64,000 nucleotides of DNA, taken from positions 62,001 through 126,000 of the forward strand of contig JAUIRK010000900.1 in the NCBI GenBank assembly GCA_030549495.1. Direction: 5' to 3'. The stretch is from Nectonema munidae. Taxonomy: Eukaryota; Nematomorpha; Nectonematoida; Nectonematidae. The notes below the pieces were generated by a model, which saw only the letters and a program-made list of their open reading frames with translations, did not search any database and was not told the origin of the DNA. How positions within the stretch are numbered: the first letter of the stretch is position 1; every line of letters starts with the position of its first letter. The position numbers were made by a program, and so were the translations under genes. This document shows positions 21,655 through 33,474 of this stretch, piece after piece.

Positions 21655-22413
21655 CTCCATTTTTGGACTCTCTTACTTTATTCATTTTGACCGTGGAACT
21701 TCGTTTACATCCGACGACTTCAAAAGATTTCTTGTGCGTCTTGGAATCTGTCATAGTCGTTCTACTGCTTATAATCATAGAGGGAACGGACAGTGCGAAA
21801 GATACAACGGAATTATATGGAACACCATCTCCTTAGCACTCGAATTAAGAAATTTACTCATTAATGCCTGGCAGAGTGTTTTACACGAATCTCTTCATGC
21901 TATTAGATCTCTTCTTTGTACATCTACGAAACTCTCACCTCATGAGCGTTTGTTTAGTTTTGAAAGACGTTCTACTTGTGGCACTGCCCTACCTTCTTGG
22001 CTTTGTGGGAGTAAAGAGGTCTTGCTAAGAAAATTCAATGTTAAAAGCAAATACGATTCGATCGTTGAAGTGGTACCGCTACTTAATGCTAGTCCAACAC
22101 ATGTTACGATACGACGTCCTGATGGTCAAGAGGATTCGGTAGCTCTGCGAAACTTGGCCCCTTTTCCGAACACCGTTAGTGATCGAGCTATTCAGGAAAG
22201 TCCTGAAATGCTTCCTGAAAACGGAGAAGCTTCTCATTTCAAAACGAAAGAGACTCCAAGGAATATTTCAGATTCTCTCAACGACCAGACGTTTTAGATT
22301 CCGAAGTTTCCTCATTTTCATCAGAAACTGAGATCCGTAATACTGATTCATATGGTTGCAATCCTCCTCTCCGTCGTTCCAAAAGAACTCCAGCCGAAAA
22401 GAATTATTCTCAA
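21655..22413 (+). pseudogene. Gypsy integrase region (fossil)
   Basis: The region contains HFDRGTSF, STAYNHRGNGQCERYNGI and LSPHERLFSFERR, and a basic C-terminus LRRSKRTPAEKNYSQ. These are integrase core and C-terminal blocks like those in the element at 44041-45030. The family enzyme joins element DNA to the chromosome. It is part of a broken element. Confidence 0.8.
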
Positions 22414-22415
22414 TA

Positions 22416-23853
22416 AAATTCACCGTACCTGTCTCCTCACAATCACTAACGGGTATCACACCACACCTACCTCAAAACTTGAACTCCTTACACACACTCT
22501 ACCAATTCTATACAAACTACACTTAACTCTAGTAAGACTATACTCGAAAACTTTCAAATCCATCAGCCCCATTCACGTTTTCACCACACCCTACTCAACT
22601 TCATCCCTTATAATCTCATTTTACGAAACCATATGTACCAAGTACATACCAAACCTAGCTCACTATTCCATATCATCTGAAATCCATCCAATCTTCCATT
22701 TCAACCCTTCAGATGAATTACCCTACACATTAACCATATGCAAACATAAAAACATTGCTACCAAACTAATCAAAATGCAACGCACTAATCCCCACTCACC
22801 ATATAATCTTTTCATCTTTACTGACGGTTCCAAATCCTCTCACCATGCTACTAGTGCATACGCCTTCTTTATCACCAACTCATTAACCCCCTTTTTCTCC
22901 GAAGTCCTTCACACCGACAACAACACTTCATCTTATGAAACAGAAGCGTTAGCAATTTTAGCCGTTTGCAGCCATCTATTAGACAACATCGAAACATATC
23001 GTTACAACTTTAGTCACATCAATCTTTACACAGACGCTCAAAACATCATTAATGATTTCAATCATAAAATTCCGCTGTCATGTCATAGCATAGCCACCCA
23101 ACTCGCTCAACATTTCAACATCACCATCACCTGGTCTCCCGGACATTCTACATGCACCGAAAACAACATTGTGGATCAATTATCCAAAGCATCAACATCG
23201 AACACAACCTCAATTATTGTACCCTCTATCCTGCATCAAATCTTCAACACACACATCCATCCTTAACAATTGGTCATCCCTCAACATTTCTCCTCCTCTA
23301 ATCAATTTTGCGATTAATATTAAAAGCATTTTTCTCGCACGCAACACAATTAGATGGCTCTCTTTTCACTGCCTAACCAACCTATGCTTACTTTTACAAA
23401 TTCAAACTACACAACAACCCACTTTGCCCTTTTGGTTTCACAGAAATAGAAACACCAATACACATCATCCTTCTATGCCCCATCTTTCAAAATATACGAA
23501 CAAAACTACTAAAATTCTGCCACTTATATTTCAATGGTATCCCCAACTCCATTTATGACTTTATATATCACCCTTCAATTCTCCAAGAACTCTCAACCCT
23601 GATAAACACAATAGAACCAATTCTTAAAGCACACCAAAATCTTATCCCTCCATCACCCAACTCCTAATCTCATATATCACCCCTTCAATACAACACTTCT
23701 ACATTTCCTTCCTTTTATTTTGCTCCTTTAGAACATAACAACTAATTCGATTTTCCGTCACATAGAAACAACCAAGCAAAGCCATCCAAATCATAGCAAT
23801 ACAGCAAGCATATCAGCCAACGCTGCAAAGTGCTTAAAGATTTCCCTCACTTA
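22416..23853 (+). mobile_element. LINE-A 3' fragment with RNase H domain
   Basis: This is a 5'-truncated copy of the same LINE family as 41000-49480. The frame 22352-23266 (coding from about 22416) holds the RNase H domain with all four acidic positions visible: FTDGSK, YETEA, LYTDAQ and NNIVDQL. After a frame change near 23270 the C-terminal Cys/His motif appears (ETPIHIILLCPIF). The sense strand is strongly A/C-rich and G-poor. It abuts the partial Gypsy LTR at 23854 without a clear target duplication. Confidence 0.85.
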
Positions 23854-24037
23854 CTCTATCCAAGTTACGCATGGCTGGTACTCTCTTTTATTTTGTATAA
23901 TATTATTTCAAGTTGTTCATTTCATTAGTTTCCCTTTTGTTCTCTACATTATGTATATATTTTTCAGATACTTAGATTTAATAGAATAAAGCCAAGCTTT
24001 GGTTATCTTTAATTTGTTTACACACTACTACATGACA

Positions 24038-24465
24038 AGCGTATTTCGCCCAGTTATCGAAAATTTTACAAAACCAAATGGGCTAAATTTAGAAATAAAA
24101 ACTAATTTAACCTCAAAAATAGCGAGTTTTGTTTCAACATTATGTGGATGGACATTTTATGATAAATTTTTATAATAACTCTGACGGCAGTATATTTGAG
24201 TTCTATAGTTGGATGCGCTTTTTCTACCCAAACGAATTTTTGAAGAACGATAACACCGTATAGAGAATCTCAGTTGACTTTACTACACTTTGAAAATGAA
24301 TTGACCAAAAGTAATTTTTTTTAATATATATTAATATTGCACATGAGAATTTAACTCTATGCATATTTATAATTGATATAGATAAAGCCTTAAAAAGTCA
24401 TAGATTCATGTGCCCCTGAGAATTTTTTGCCCACCCCCTGAGTCTAATTTCTCCCTACGCCATTG
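24038..24465. mobile_element. fragment ending in a hAT-like terminus
   Basis: CTCCCTACGCCATTG at about 24451-24465 is the inverse of CAATGGCGTAGGGAG, close to the CAGTGGCGTAGC end of the MITE at 11809. The preceding Gly/Pro-coloured GCCCACCCCCTGAG stretch is typical of such ends. The left terminus was not found. Confidence 0.4.
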
Positions 24466-25739
24466 CTTGGAAGTATATATTGAATTAGTGATTTATTTCT
24501 GAAAATGCGTTTTTTTGCAAAAAAATCATTTCTTTAAAGATTTTTGGGTTATATAGTACAAATATATTTTTTTATATATTATGGCATATTATACTTTCTT
24601 ATATCATGTTGAGTATGAAATATTTATTTAGAAAAAAGAAAAATAAAAAGCATTATCAAATTTTTTCAAGATTAGTATGAGAGAAGTAAACAAATTGAAA
24701 AGTGGAGGTGTGATCAAAAAAAAAGTATAGTATCTTCTGGAGCCCAGTTTTTAAATGATCACAGGGTAGTCTTATGAAGAGCTATCTAATTTTAAGAAAG
24801 AAATACGCATCTTGACTAGATGGAGTATCTGCCGAGTTCCATTGAAGAAAATGGTGTAATGATTGGAGTTTCAAAAAGATTTTGATCGTGAACAAAAAGT
24901 TTCCCTTGGGTGAATAAAAATCTTTAGCTTTTCTTTCAGCTAAAATTACAATTATTATTTCTCTAAGATAGATAGGAAATCTTAAAGTGGACTCCTTAGA
25001 AAGATGTATCTAATGTAAAACTAAAGCTTGAACATTTTTTACATAAGAATTTTTTGTGTTAAATATGTTTTATTGAATAATTAATTTTTTTTTATGTTTT
25101 TAAAAAAAATTGTTACGGAAATTGCTAATTCTGTTATCAAATATGCTGTTTACTACCTTATGATTTGTTATTTATTCTTGCACAGGTGAAAACATGCAGT
25201 CTATATAAGTAAGCATAAAAATTGGTGGGCTCTTTTTATATCAATTGCACCCTCTGGTTTTCAAAGCTAGTTACTCCACTGGGAAGAGGGGAGAGATAAT
25301 CAATAAGTATCTATAATTTTTAGTTAATTAATAAATTCTTTTACTATGAGTACTTTAAAAGGATTATTTAAATCTTTAAATTAGCTTTCTCTAATTTAAG
25401 ATAAACAAGAAAAGGTACGTTAGAAGAAGACTTACTAAAAGCAATAGACTACAAAATATCAACCAGTTAAGAATCCCTACAAATGACATTTTATAGAACT
25501 TTCAGATTAAAGATTGACTGTGAAGCATTTAAAATAAAAGAGTATCCATTTTGAAGTTTTAATAATATCTCTGCTTCTTTTTTTCTAGGCAGAAAACTAG
25601 AAAGATTTTCATTATATGTCTGTTGATTTTTGTTTGCTCATAAATTCTGACAAAAATAAAAACTAGGACAAAAGGTCAATGATGATTATTAAAAGTGTTA
25701 CTACCTTCAGTGTAATTACTTTCTTCTATCAACTTTCAG
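24466..25739. other. no gene seen
   Basis: AT-rich sequence without a supported frame, repeat or RNA gene. Confidence 0.5.
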
Positions 25740-25768
25740 AGATTCGAATGGACCAACGGGCGTCCCAA

Positions 25769-26030
25769 CAGGGCCGGCCTTAGGCCACTGCAACCTATGC
25801 GGCCGCAGTGCGCCCCGCGCTTCTCATTTTTCATTTTGATGATATATTGTATGATTTCGCTAAACGCAAGGTTCGCAAAGTAAAATTACTTTGATCGTCA
25901 TTTTGTGAAACAAATCCCTTTTCTTTTTTTCAAAATCTTATTTCTCACTTTTAATCTTTTTTCCTGTCCACCCTGGGCCCCGCGCAATCCATTTTGCATA
26001 GGGGCCCCGCGAACACTAGGACCGGTACTG
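25769..26030. mobile_element. short hAT-like non-autonomous element (262 bp)
   Basis: It begins CAGGGCCGGCCTTAGG and ends CCTAGxACCGGxxCTG-like (ACTAGGACCGGTACTG), an imperfect inverted repeat. The ends are GC-rich (GGGCCCCGCG) in an AT-rich neighbourhood. No unambiguous 8-bp duplication is visible. A related terminus is at 10335. The left flank (25740-25768) follows a good acceptor (CAACTTTCAG) and reads SNGPTGVP, perhaps a fragment of a collagen exon. Confidence 0.6.
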
Positions 26031-28399
26031 CACCAAGTTCAAAGGAGGGAGTCCACTTTAAAACTGCAGAATTAAAAATAGCTTGGTTGCTAAATGGACA
26101 TAAAAATTTGTTCACGAGACTAAATATTTTTACAGCAATCTCGATGCAAGTAAATGTGAAATTTTTTTCAAAAAATACACTTTAAAAAATGTGAAAGCTT
26201 TTACTTTTTTAAATGTTCTTATATTATATTCGATGGCTATATTTATATATACATGCATCTTTTAGAAGCAGATCTACAGTTTTTTTTTTTTAATTCTAAT
26301 ATTTATAAAAATAAAATATCTAGCGAAAATGTCTTCAAAAAATGTAATGATTAGTCAAAAATAAGATGTTATTTTTGTCATTTTCTTTATGAAGCATATA
26401 ATGAGAAATTATCCACAGTTGTGTATTTATTATTTTTCTCTTTACGTTTTCATTATATATTAGAGAAGATCATGCATGCTGTTTATCCTCATTTGTGTGT
26501 GTGTGTTTTATTGCATTGCCTTTGTTCTATTTTTTGTTTGCAAAGGAACTCTTTCTTTTGTATACTGTGCGTGCATGTGCTACTTTTTATCAAAAGTGAT
26601 CCTTATGCATAAATATTTTAGCGATACAGGAGCTGTTCACGACTGGTTAAAGCCGATACTAGTGCTTCAGATCGGTCTACGCCTTAATTTATGTAGTCCT
26701 GTCCGTAGGTATTATAATCCCGTTCAAACTATAGACAGTCTAGTGTAGTTCTGGTCCAAATATTATAAGACCAAACTGATTTTGAATAGGCTATAAGTAT
26801 AGGAGATGTTAGGACATCAAAATTAAATTTACACTATTGTAAAATTATATTTTGTCAGAAAGGCTTAAATTTGTATTGAAGAAAATTGTAGATGGGGATA
26901 AAGAAATCAAAATTTGTCATTTCATTCGATTTTGGGAATCATTTTAAACAACTCAAATTAGAGATGAATCGTCGATTCTCAAATCGAACATAGATACTAA
27001 ATTTTACATGGAGAAAATTTACTAGAAACTATGAATATGAGTTAATAAAAGTAAGATATTTTATTCTCACTACCTACACTATCGGCTGATAGTGACGGTG
27101 ATTTTTCTACAATGAAAAGAATAACAACGGTACCATGTAAATCAAGTCAAAGCTTCTCCTTTCTTAATGGTGGCATAAGGGTCCAAAAAATAAATCATAA
27201 TTTTGTTGTGCTATAAATAAAATTAATATTTGTAAGATTAAAATGTTAAGTGTATTCATCAAAATATAATTAAATACATAAAAAAATATATATCAAGTCA
27301 CATTCTAACTTTATTCAAGGTTAATCATTTAAATTGTACATGTGTATATAAAGCACACACATATGTAAACTAGCGCAAACGATCGAGTATTCTAACCTCC
27401 AGTAAAAGACAATTGCTCCAATGGTTGCGCTATCAAAAGTGAAGAAGCTCCCAGTTTCCTGAACACACTATCAAGAGTGGACCAAGCAAAGATCTTATTG
27501 AAATCAGCGATATGATTATGCAAATGAAGTCTTACTTTTACCTTTTACATTACTTTGAAACAATAAAGACACCGTCAAAGTTCATTTCCATTAGAATTGA
27601 TATCAAGTTTAAGTTTTTTTCTCATTTCTAACAATTGACGTATAAATTATCTGCTTATTTTCTATATTTGCCTCGGCAAAGAAGTGTCGCTCAGCCATAT
27701 GCCCCTCTGTCTGTGTATGTGAGGTCCCTAATTAATTTTGATCCAAAAGGAAACATTTTATATGGCTACGGATGAGGTAAAGACAAAGAACACAGATAAA
27801 TACAAAGCCATTACACGACCGCTCTTACTCTTTTTAGCTCATTAGCTAACTTTAATTTTTAATTACGTAAATTAACTTCTATTCATTCCAATCAAGTTAA
27901 TATTATATGTTAATATATTATTAAGTATAAATGCTACTCATTGATTGAAAAACACGCTTCATGAAGCTGGTTATGATATTCTAAATATCATATGTTCTGA
28001 TTGACTCGAATAAAGATTGTAAAGAGGCATGATGAATAAAATATTTGTCAGAATAATATTTATACAACACTAAGAAAGGATAATTGAGCAAAAGGTCGAT
28101 AATTCAAAATTTATATTTAACAAGAGAAAAGTCTTTAACTGTAAAAAAATCCAAAATGATGTATTCTTATTGCTAATTTATAACAAACTTTTTCTTAGCA
28201 AAAAAGATTGAAAAGATTATATTTTTATATCATTTTGGAACTCTAATTACCATTATTTTATTTTTTTAAAATAAAAATAGACATGGCTAAATAAATTTTT
28301 TATATAAAAGGATGATTATTATTTAAGTAAATATGAAATAACAAGTTTTCGCTGAAAGTTTATTTTTGAACATATCGCTCTATTCAATATAGCATCGAA
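26031..28399. other. no gene seen
   Basis: This is AT-rich intergenic DNA. A (TG)n-like patch lies near 26490. Plus frames at 26421-26748 are Cys/Leu-rich and overlap one another, which looks like chance. Confidence 0.5.
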
Positions 28400-28666
28400 G
28401 TGAAATGCACAGTTTTGGAATGTATGAAGTTAAAAAGCCAAATGGAAGAAAATATAGAAATGAAAGAATCTTTAGTGAAGACAAATATTTTTGGAAATCT
28501 TGATTTAAAAGAAGGAAAAGTTATCATAATTTATTATTCAAAGGTCAAACTTTGTCAATTGGTAAAAGATGAAAAAGCAAAAAATTCAACGACAAAAAAC
28601 GATATAAAATATATGAGCTGTTTCAAAATAAGAACTCAATTCGAGGACGCTCCTTCATTCACTTGA
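28400..28666 (+). CDS. short unrecognised reading frame
   Basis: An 88-codon frame with Lys/Glu-rich composition (MKLKSQMEENIEMKESLVK, then KGKVIIIYY-like hydrophobic core residues EGKVIIIYYSKVKL). No family was recognised and no splice context was established. It could be a small host exon or chance in AT-rich DNA. Confidence 0.15.
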   Translation: MKCTVLECMKLKSQMEENIEMKESLVKTNIFGNLDLKEGKVIIIYYSKVKLCQLVKDEKAKNSTTKNDIKYMSCFKIRTQFEDAPSFT

Positions 28667-29071
28667 AACTGAGAACTTGATAAAGATATGTAGGAGAGTT
28701 GTTGATGGCAATAAAGGCACGATTCACACCTAAAATTTAAAAAAATATATTAAAGTGTATTCAGCCATTTTTTAAGGATTATGACGCAATTTTGACTAAA
28801 GATTAATTGACATAAAGTACATGTTCCTAATTATTTGCACCTTCCAAATTACCCTCACAGACATTTAAGATAAATTTATTCAAACTAAGAAATTTACCAA
28901 CAGAATTGGAAATTCCATATAGATTTTCTTTACCTTCTAAGCTCACTAGTAAAAGAACTAGGCTATACAGAAAACTTCGCACGAACCTACTTAAAACTAG
29001 CGAAATATTCCCTGTCAAAGTCAAAAATCTCAAGTAAGTTTTTCTAAGTAGAACGCATTTTATAGTCTAAA

Positions 29072-29570
29072 TCAAGGGTTCTCAACCTTTTTTCTACCAT
29101 GGCCCCCTTTTTGCTCAAATATTATTGTATGGCCCCATAAAGTTTTTCATATATTTTTCTATTTTTTAGAGGTCAAAAACGAAAATTTTTAACTTTTTCA
29201 TGAAGTTATTCATTCAGACAACATAACATCAAAGCAAAAAAACTGTAAAATTCCTTCAAAAATTATAGAGCTTCCAATTGAGTCTTTTTTACTTCATATT
29301 AACGGTCTAAACCTAGTAGATGTGGAAACAACTATAAAAAAGTTCATGAAAATAGAATTTTCATATAAAGTTTCAAGATATTGTTGCTAAAATAGTTTTT
29401 GTATCATATGTATATAATATAGAAAAATCGACAAAGCTTTGGGGCATTTTTATAAATAAAAATGAGTCTTTTCGTCACCATCTATATCAATACGATTTTA
29501 TCACTTGTTTTGTGACTTCTCTACGATCTGATGTATTGTATTTAAATCATATATTTTTCTGTGGCCCCCT
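29072..29570. mobile_element. hAT-like non-autonomous element remnant
   Basis: CAAGGGTTCTCAACCTTTTT followed by ACCATGGCCCCC resembles the CAGGGGTTCTCAACCTTTTT ends common in animal hAT elements. The GTGGCCCCCTTAAAATG at about 29551-29567 is like the usual inner part of such ends. The outer right terminus is missing. No coding frame. Confidence 0.5.
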
Positions 29571-29883
29571 TAAAATGAACTTTTATTTGGTTAATAGAAT
29601 AAGATTTATTTGAAAACATTAAATTTGGTATTTCTGCAAGCAGAAAATAAGATGAGCACAATTTTCACTTAGTGGTTTAGAGAGGAAGGAATCAAGCTTG
29701 TGACATGATGTCAATTCAAATTGGTGAGAATTTATTTTAAAAAATTTTCTCAAATATTTTTTCTAAACTATTCTTTAAGAAAATCTCTAAAGCTTTGATA
29801 ACAAAATCAGTGTCGGATTTAATGAGGTTACCTGATTTCTGATTTCCGGTTTAGTCATAGGCAATCTGTACCATTGACTCGTT

Positions 29884-29911
29884 ATCCGTAAATTGGAGTC
29901 AATTTACGGAT
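29884..29911. repeat. perfect 12-bp hairpin
   Basis: ATCCGTAAATTG, a 4-base loop GAGT, then CAATTTACGGAT. The flanks carry a direct repeat (TAGTCATAG.CAATCTGTA on both sides), so this may be the core of a small palindromic element. Confidence 0.6.
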
Positions 29912-30077
29912 TATTGATCTCTGGACTTGGAACCAGACGATGGATTAGTCATAGTCAATCTGTAGTAGAAACAATAAAACATTGGAGCCATTTTCTCCCG
30001 GGCCACTATTTTACATTTATTAGCTCGGGTAGTTAAAGGTCAATAAAGTAAATTTTTATTTACTAATAGCACGTTTT

Positions 30078-30159
30078 TTAACCCATTTAGTACCAATGAT
30101 CCTAAAGGAAATGCAAACTATATCTTCTTCTGCGTTCCCTTTGGTACTAAATGGATTAA
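30078..30159. mobile_element. TTAA-flanked 82-bp inverted-repeat element
   Basis: TTAA, then CCCATTTAGTACCAA; on the right TTGGTACTAAATGGA, then TTAA. The 14-bp arms are perfect apart from the outermost base. TTAA flanks fit the target of piggyBac-type transposases, of which this window has several. It could be a minimal MITE or a chance palindrome. Confidence 0.5.
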
Positions 30160-30454
30160 AACATGTTAATAGCCTTATTTTATCAAGTTTTGTAAAAGAA
30201 ATACCAATTAATGGGTCAAAAAGACAACTTTTTATTATAGGTCAACTTATAAGTCGATTTTTTGTAAGTAAACTAGATTTTGTAAAAATTTTAGAAGTTA
30301 AAACAAAAAGCACGTTTTTAGGGTTTGAAATCTTTTGAATAATATAGAGTTCACAAACCATTTAAAAATAGATTACTTCATTTTTAAAGAAATTTGTGAC
30401 TACTTCTTTGTGGACAAAAAATAATTAAAAAATAGGATTAAGGTTAATTTTTGG

Positions 30455-30805
30455 ATGCTTTATAAGACAACTTTTGCTGCCCCTGATGATTACAGACAAA
30501 CTATCAGCCGCATTGATAATAGAGAAGGAAAAGAAGAGCAAATGAGAAAAGATCTTGAACTAGAGAATCAAGATCTCAATGATTTTTCGATGTTGTATAC
30601 CGACCAGGAGATGGAAACATTGGATCATACAGGCTTAAAGGGTATTTTGTGGTGCCATGACGAAGACAGATTTGCTTACCAATCACAGTGTTTTTTGTCA
30701 TCCTGGTGTAACACGTATGGCTCCCTAGTCAAAAGCCGATTCTTTCGTTTTCATAGAGTATATCAAGGATACGATTTCATCCTCGTCAACATTCGCCAAA
30801 GTTAA
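30455..30805 (+). CDS. unrecognised 116-codon frame
   Basis: The N-terminal half is acidic and helical (DNREGKEEQMRKDLELENQ, DLNDFSMLYTDQEMETL), followed by GLKGILWCHDEDRFAYQSQ. The composition and the clean start of similarity to protein-like sequence suggest a real or recently lost exon. I recognise no family. A minus-strand frame at 30786-31064 overlaps its end and is also unrecognised. Confidence 0.25.
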   Translation: MLYKTTFAAPDDYRQTISRIDNREGKEEQMRKDLELENQDLNDFSMLYTDQEMETLDHTGLKGILWCHDEDRFAYQSQCFLSSWCNTYGSLVKSRFFRFHRVYQGYDFILVNIRQS

Positions 30806-31261
30806 AACTTTTTTTCCTGAAAACTCCTAAAGCTGAGTCAACCAATGAGGTGATGTCATAGCATCTATGAAAGTCTGTGAAGTCAATGAATCTCTGAAGA
30901 AAAATTTTACGCTTTGTGCAAAAGTCTCTCATTAGCTGGCTTATCTTTCTCTGTGTTATTTTTTCTCCATCACTTTGCTCACTCAATAAAGTGTGACATC
31001 TACGCCAATATCGCAAAGAGGGAAAACAAATTATAAAAGAGATGAGGAAATCTAAAAGCTTCATCTATAGTATACACAAACGATTGGCTGTTTAGTTAAC
31101 TAGTTTTTATGACAAAAAACACCCCTAGAATAACACATAAAGAACAACCACCCTAAAATCTTTAGGGCCCTTGTTCTTCATGTGATCCCTTACCTCTAAC
31201 TAATTGACACAGACAAACTAACTAACCTTAAAAACTGTCTATCATCACAAAGTGAATGATG

Positions 31262-31412
31262 ATTACCGGGGGCGTGAGTAGGGTTGGTTAGATGCTGGGT
31301 TTCGATAACTCAAGGTCTTGGGTTCGATTCCGCATCAAGCCTGCTTTCCTCATAGTTCGATACAAGCGGCACAATTGTGCCTTTTCGATGAAAACACTCC
31401 ACGGTACTTTTA
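31262..31412 (+). repeat. tRNA-derived SINE, family S2, copy 1
   Basis: A-box-like GAGTAGGGTTGGTTAGATG, B box GGGTTCGATTCC, then a body with GATACAAGCGGCACAATTG and a tail GAAAACACTCCACGG. It is about 85% alike to the reverse complement of 34346-34492. Confidence 0.85.
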
Positions 31413-32340
31413 CCTATTAATTTGACGTTTTGAATATTCCAACTTAAACGCGAATATAGCAAAATTTGTTCTCCAAGAAATAAGAAATTTTATGGTATTT
31501 AAAAGTTTATAATTCAGGCATGAAATCTATAACTTTAAACACATCACGTTAACGTCTAACAGACTTGTTTGTATTACCATTAATCACTAGCTAGTGGGTC
31601 TTGCAATTAAGCAATCCTATGCTATAAACTCAATTTAAATATTGTTTCATTCGTAACATTCTCTACTCTGGGGAAATCAATGAGCTCGAGCCATTTTGAT
31701 CGAGCTTGAGTTTCTTGAAATATTATATACTCGATTAAAACTCAAGTCCAAGCTCTAATATCTACCCACAAATAAAGGATTTGTAATTATCTCAGAAGAA
31801 TTACATCAATCACAAAAGGAATTACGACAAACCGAACAAGTAGATACAATCCTATATATGGAGTGACCCTTCGTTAGTCAAAGTCGGAAGCGAAGAGCTG
31901 GCGTTAAATTGATTAAGTATTTAGAGTCGGAGTCGTATTTTTTTATAAAGTCACTTTTTGAATAAATACTTCTAGGCAAAATTCCGAGATCGATTATCAG
32001 TTTATTGTTATTAGCACCTCTGTGTCTTGTTTTTAACTTTTCTTTATACACTAATAAAACATTTTGACTTTTAGTTAGGTTGTTGGTATCCTAATACACG
32101 TTCGCCATCATATTCCGTAACAAAGTTTGGAAACCCTTGAGCATTAAATCTCATTTGGTAGCAAAGCAGTGATATTGAACTTTGAAAATAAAAAACTAAC
32201 CTTCATTCCAGGAAGAGATTGCACAAACTTTTAAGCATTTGAAAAGCGAGAAGACCTATTCAAAAGAGAATGACATAAAATCAAACCTTCTAATATGATC
32301 TTAATTAAACTATATTTAAATCTAAAGTTATTATAAGAAC
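31413..32340. other. no gene seen
   Basis: AT-rich DNA with small palindromic patches (GAGCTCGAG...CTCAAGTCCAAGCTC near 31680-31760 and GAGTCGGAGTCG near 31923). These may be worn element ends. Confidence 0.4.
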
Positions 32341-32756
32341 TAGAAAATTATTTCATTGAACACGTTTTCGATTCCCCATACAACTCTGTGCCAAATAGAT
32401 AAAATCTAGTTGAGTTTAAAGGTAGAGAAAAGTATAAATTATAGCTCACTTTTTGACTATCTTCGTATTTAACACCAGGAAAAAGTTTGTCAGCAATTTC
32501 ATTTATTGACTTCTGTTCTTCAATACTTTCACACCACAAGCCAAATTTGAAAGTATAAAAACAACACGCACCAAAAGCGGATAACTTAAAACCATTTCTT
32601 TATATAAAAAGTAAGCAACTGTAACGGAAAGAAAAAAATAAAAATTATCTATAGAAAATGTATAGGAGGAAAGGTGATTGATAAACAAAGCACGTATATA
32701 TCTCGTTCTTAGTGATTCGCGGGTTTGAACCATACAAGTGTGCCATATCAATCTTT

Positions 32757-32887
32757 ACTTATCATGATACTGACCCATGGGGTACTATATGATAAAAGAT
32801 ATTTATCCAAAATATATATAAGAGAGGGGGGAGGGGTCAACTTATCATGATACTGACCCATGGGGTACTATATGATAAAAGATATTT
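32757..32887. repeat. exact 48-bp direct duplication
   Basis: The 48-bp block starting ACTTATCATGATACTGACCC occurs at 32757-32804 and 32840-32887 with no difference seen, so the duplication is recent. Its end (TTTTTCCAATTGAAAG) recurs inverted near 33560-33580. Confidence 0.85.
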
Positions 32888-33010
32888 TTCCAATTGAAAG
32901 ACCACCCATAATAAAATTTCAAAATCAATACCACCCCTATTCCAAAAATATTAAGTTCATAGTTTTATTGAAATACAAATTAAGTGAAAAAACTCATCGA
33001 AAAATTCATT

Positions 33011-33474
33011 TCATATGCTTTTTTCTATTTTCATGGATAAAATAAAATCTTCTAGGATATCTTTTTTATGATGAATTGTGTAGTGTTCCGCCAGACGTAA
33101 TATCCAAATTGTAGCATCACATCCCTTTTCTGTGCAAATAATTGGTTTATTAAATGAAATTTTTTTATGAGTTCCTTCTCGATATAATTTATACAATCAG
33201 ATTTTATTATTCTAAAGACGTTTTCTTTCCAGCCCTTTGAACCATGTTTTACAAGATATGTAATCTTCACTTTTTCCTTCTTTTCTTGAAAAAAGAGTGC
33301 TTCTAATTCTCTGGGAAAATAAAATTTACTGCACTGGTTGGGAAGATTCAGGTCAATAAGAGGTTTGACTGGGGTAATTGACGCAGATAATGCTGAAATT
33401 TCTTCATCAGAGCTTCCTATCCAATAAAATCTTTCATTCATTATTTTTAGTTGTCTCAACAAAAGCAAATTCAT
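33011..33474 (-). pseudogene. unrecognised gene with C2H2-like finger, frameshifted
   Basis: The frame from 33474 (MNLLLLRQLKIMNERFYWIG) has an acidic/Ser segment (SSDEEISALSASITP) and a basic helical part to about residue 95. Around 33190 a second frame takes over and carries CTEKGCDATIWILRLAEHYT followed by IHH, a C-x4-C-x11-H-x3-H finger, then KKDILEDFIL. Reading both as one protein needs one frameshift. The flanks carry imperfect inverted sequence (TTTTTCCAATTGAAAG at 32885 and CTTTCAATTGGAAG at 33561), so it may sit in a small DNA transposon. No family assigned. Confidence 0.35.

Larger units (their letters stand above)
20595..24037 (+). mobile_element. Gypsy LTR element (fossil), broken
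   Basis: This is a Ty3/Gypsy fossil. Parts seen are a 5' LTR (about 20595-20982, TGTTGGGA...ATGACA), a gag region, an integrase region ending near 22413, and part of a 3' LTR (about 23854-24037). The shared LTR parts differ at only a few positions over about 180 bp, so insertion was fairly recent. Sequence of LINE-A lies inside it (22416-23853). It is broken, with several breaks. Its integrase is related to that of the Gypsy element at 43715-47598. The exact 5' LTR start is an inference from the TG...CA rule. Confidence 0.8.

Noticed and set aside
26421-26748. Cys/Leu-rich plus-strand frames
   Set aside because: They overlap in two frames across a TG-rich tract, with no homologue recognised.
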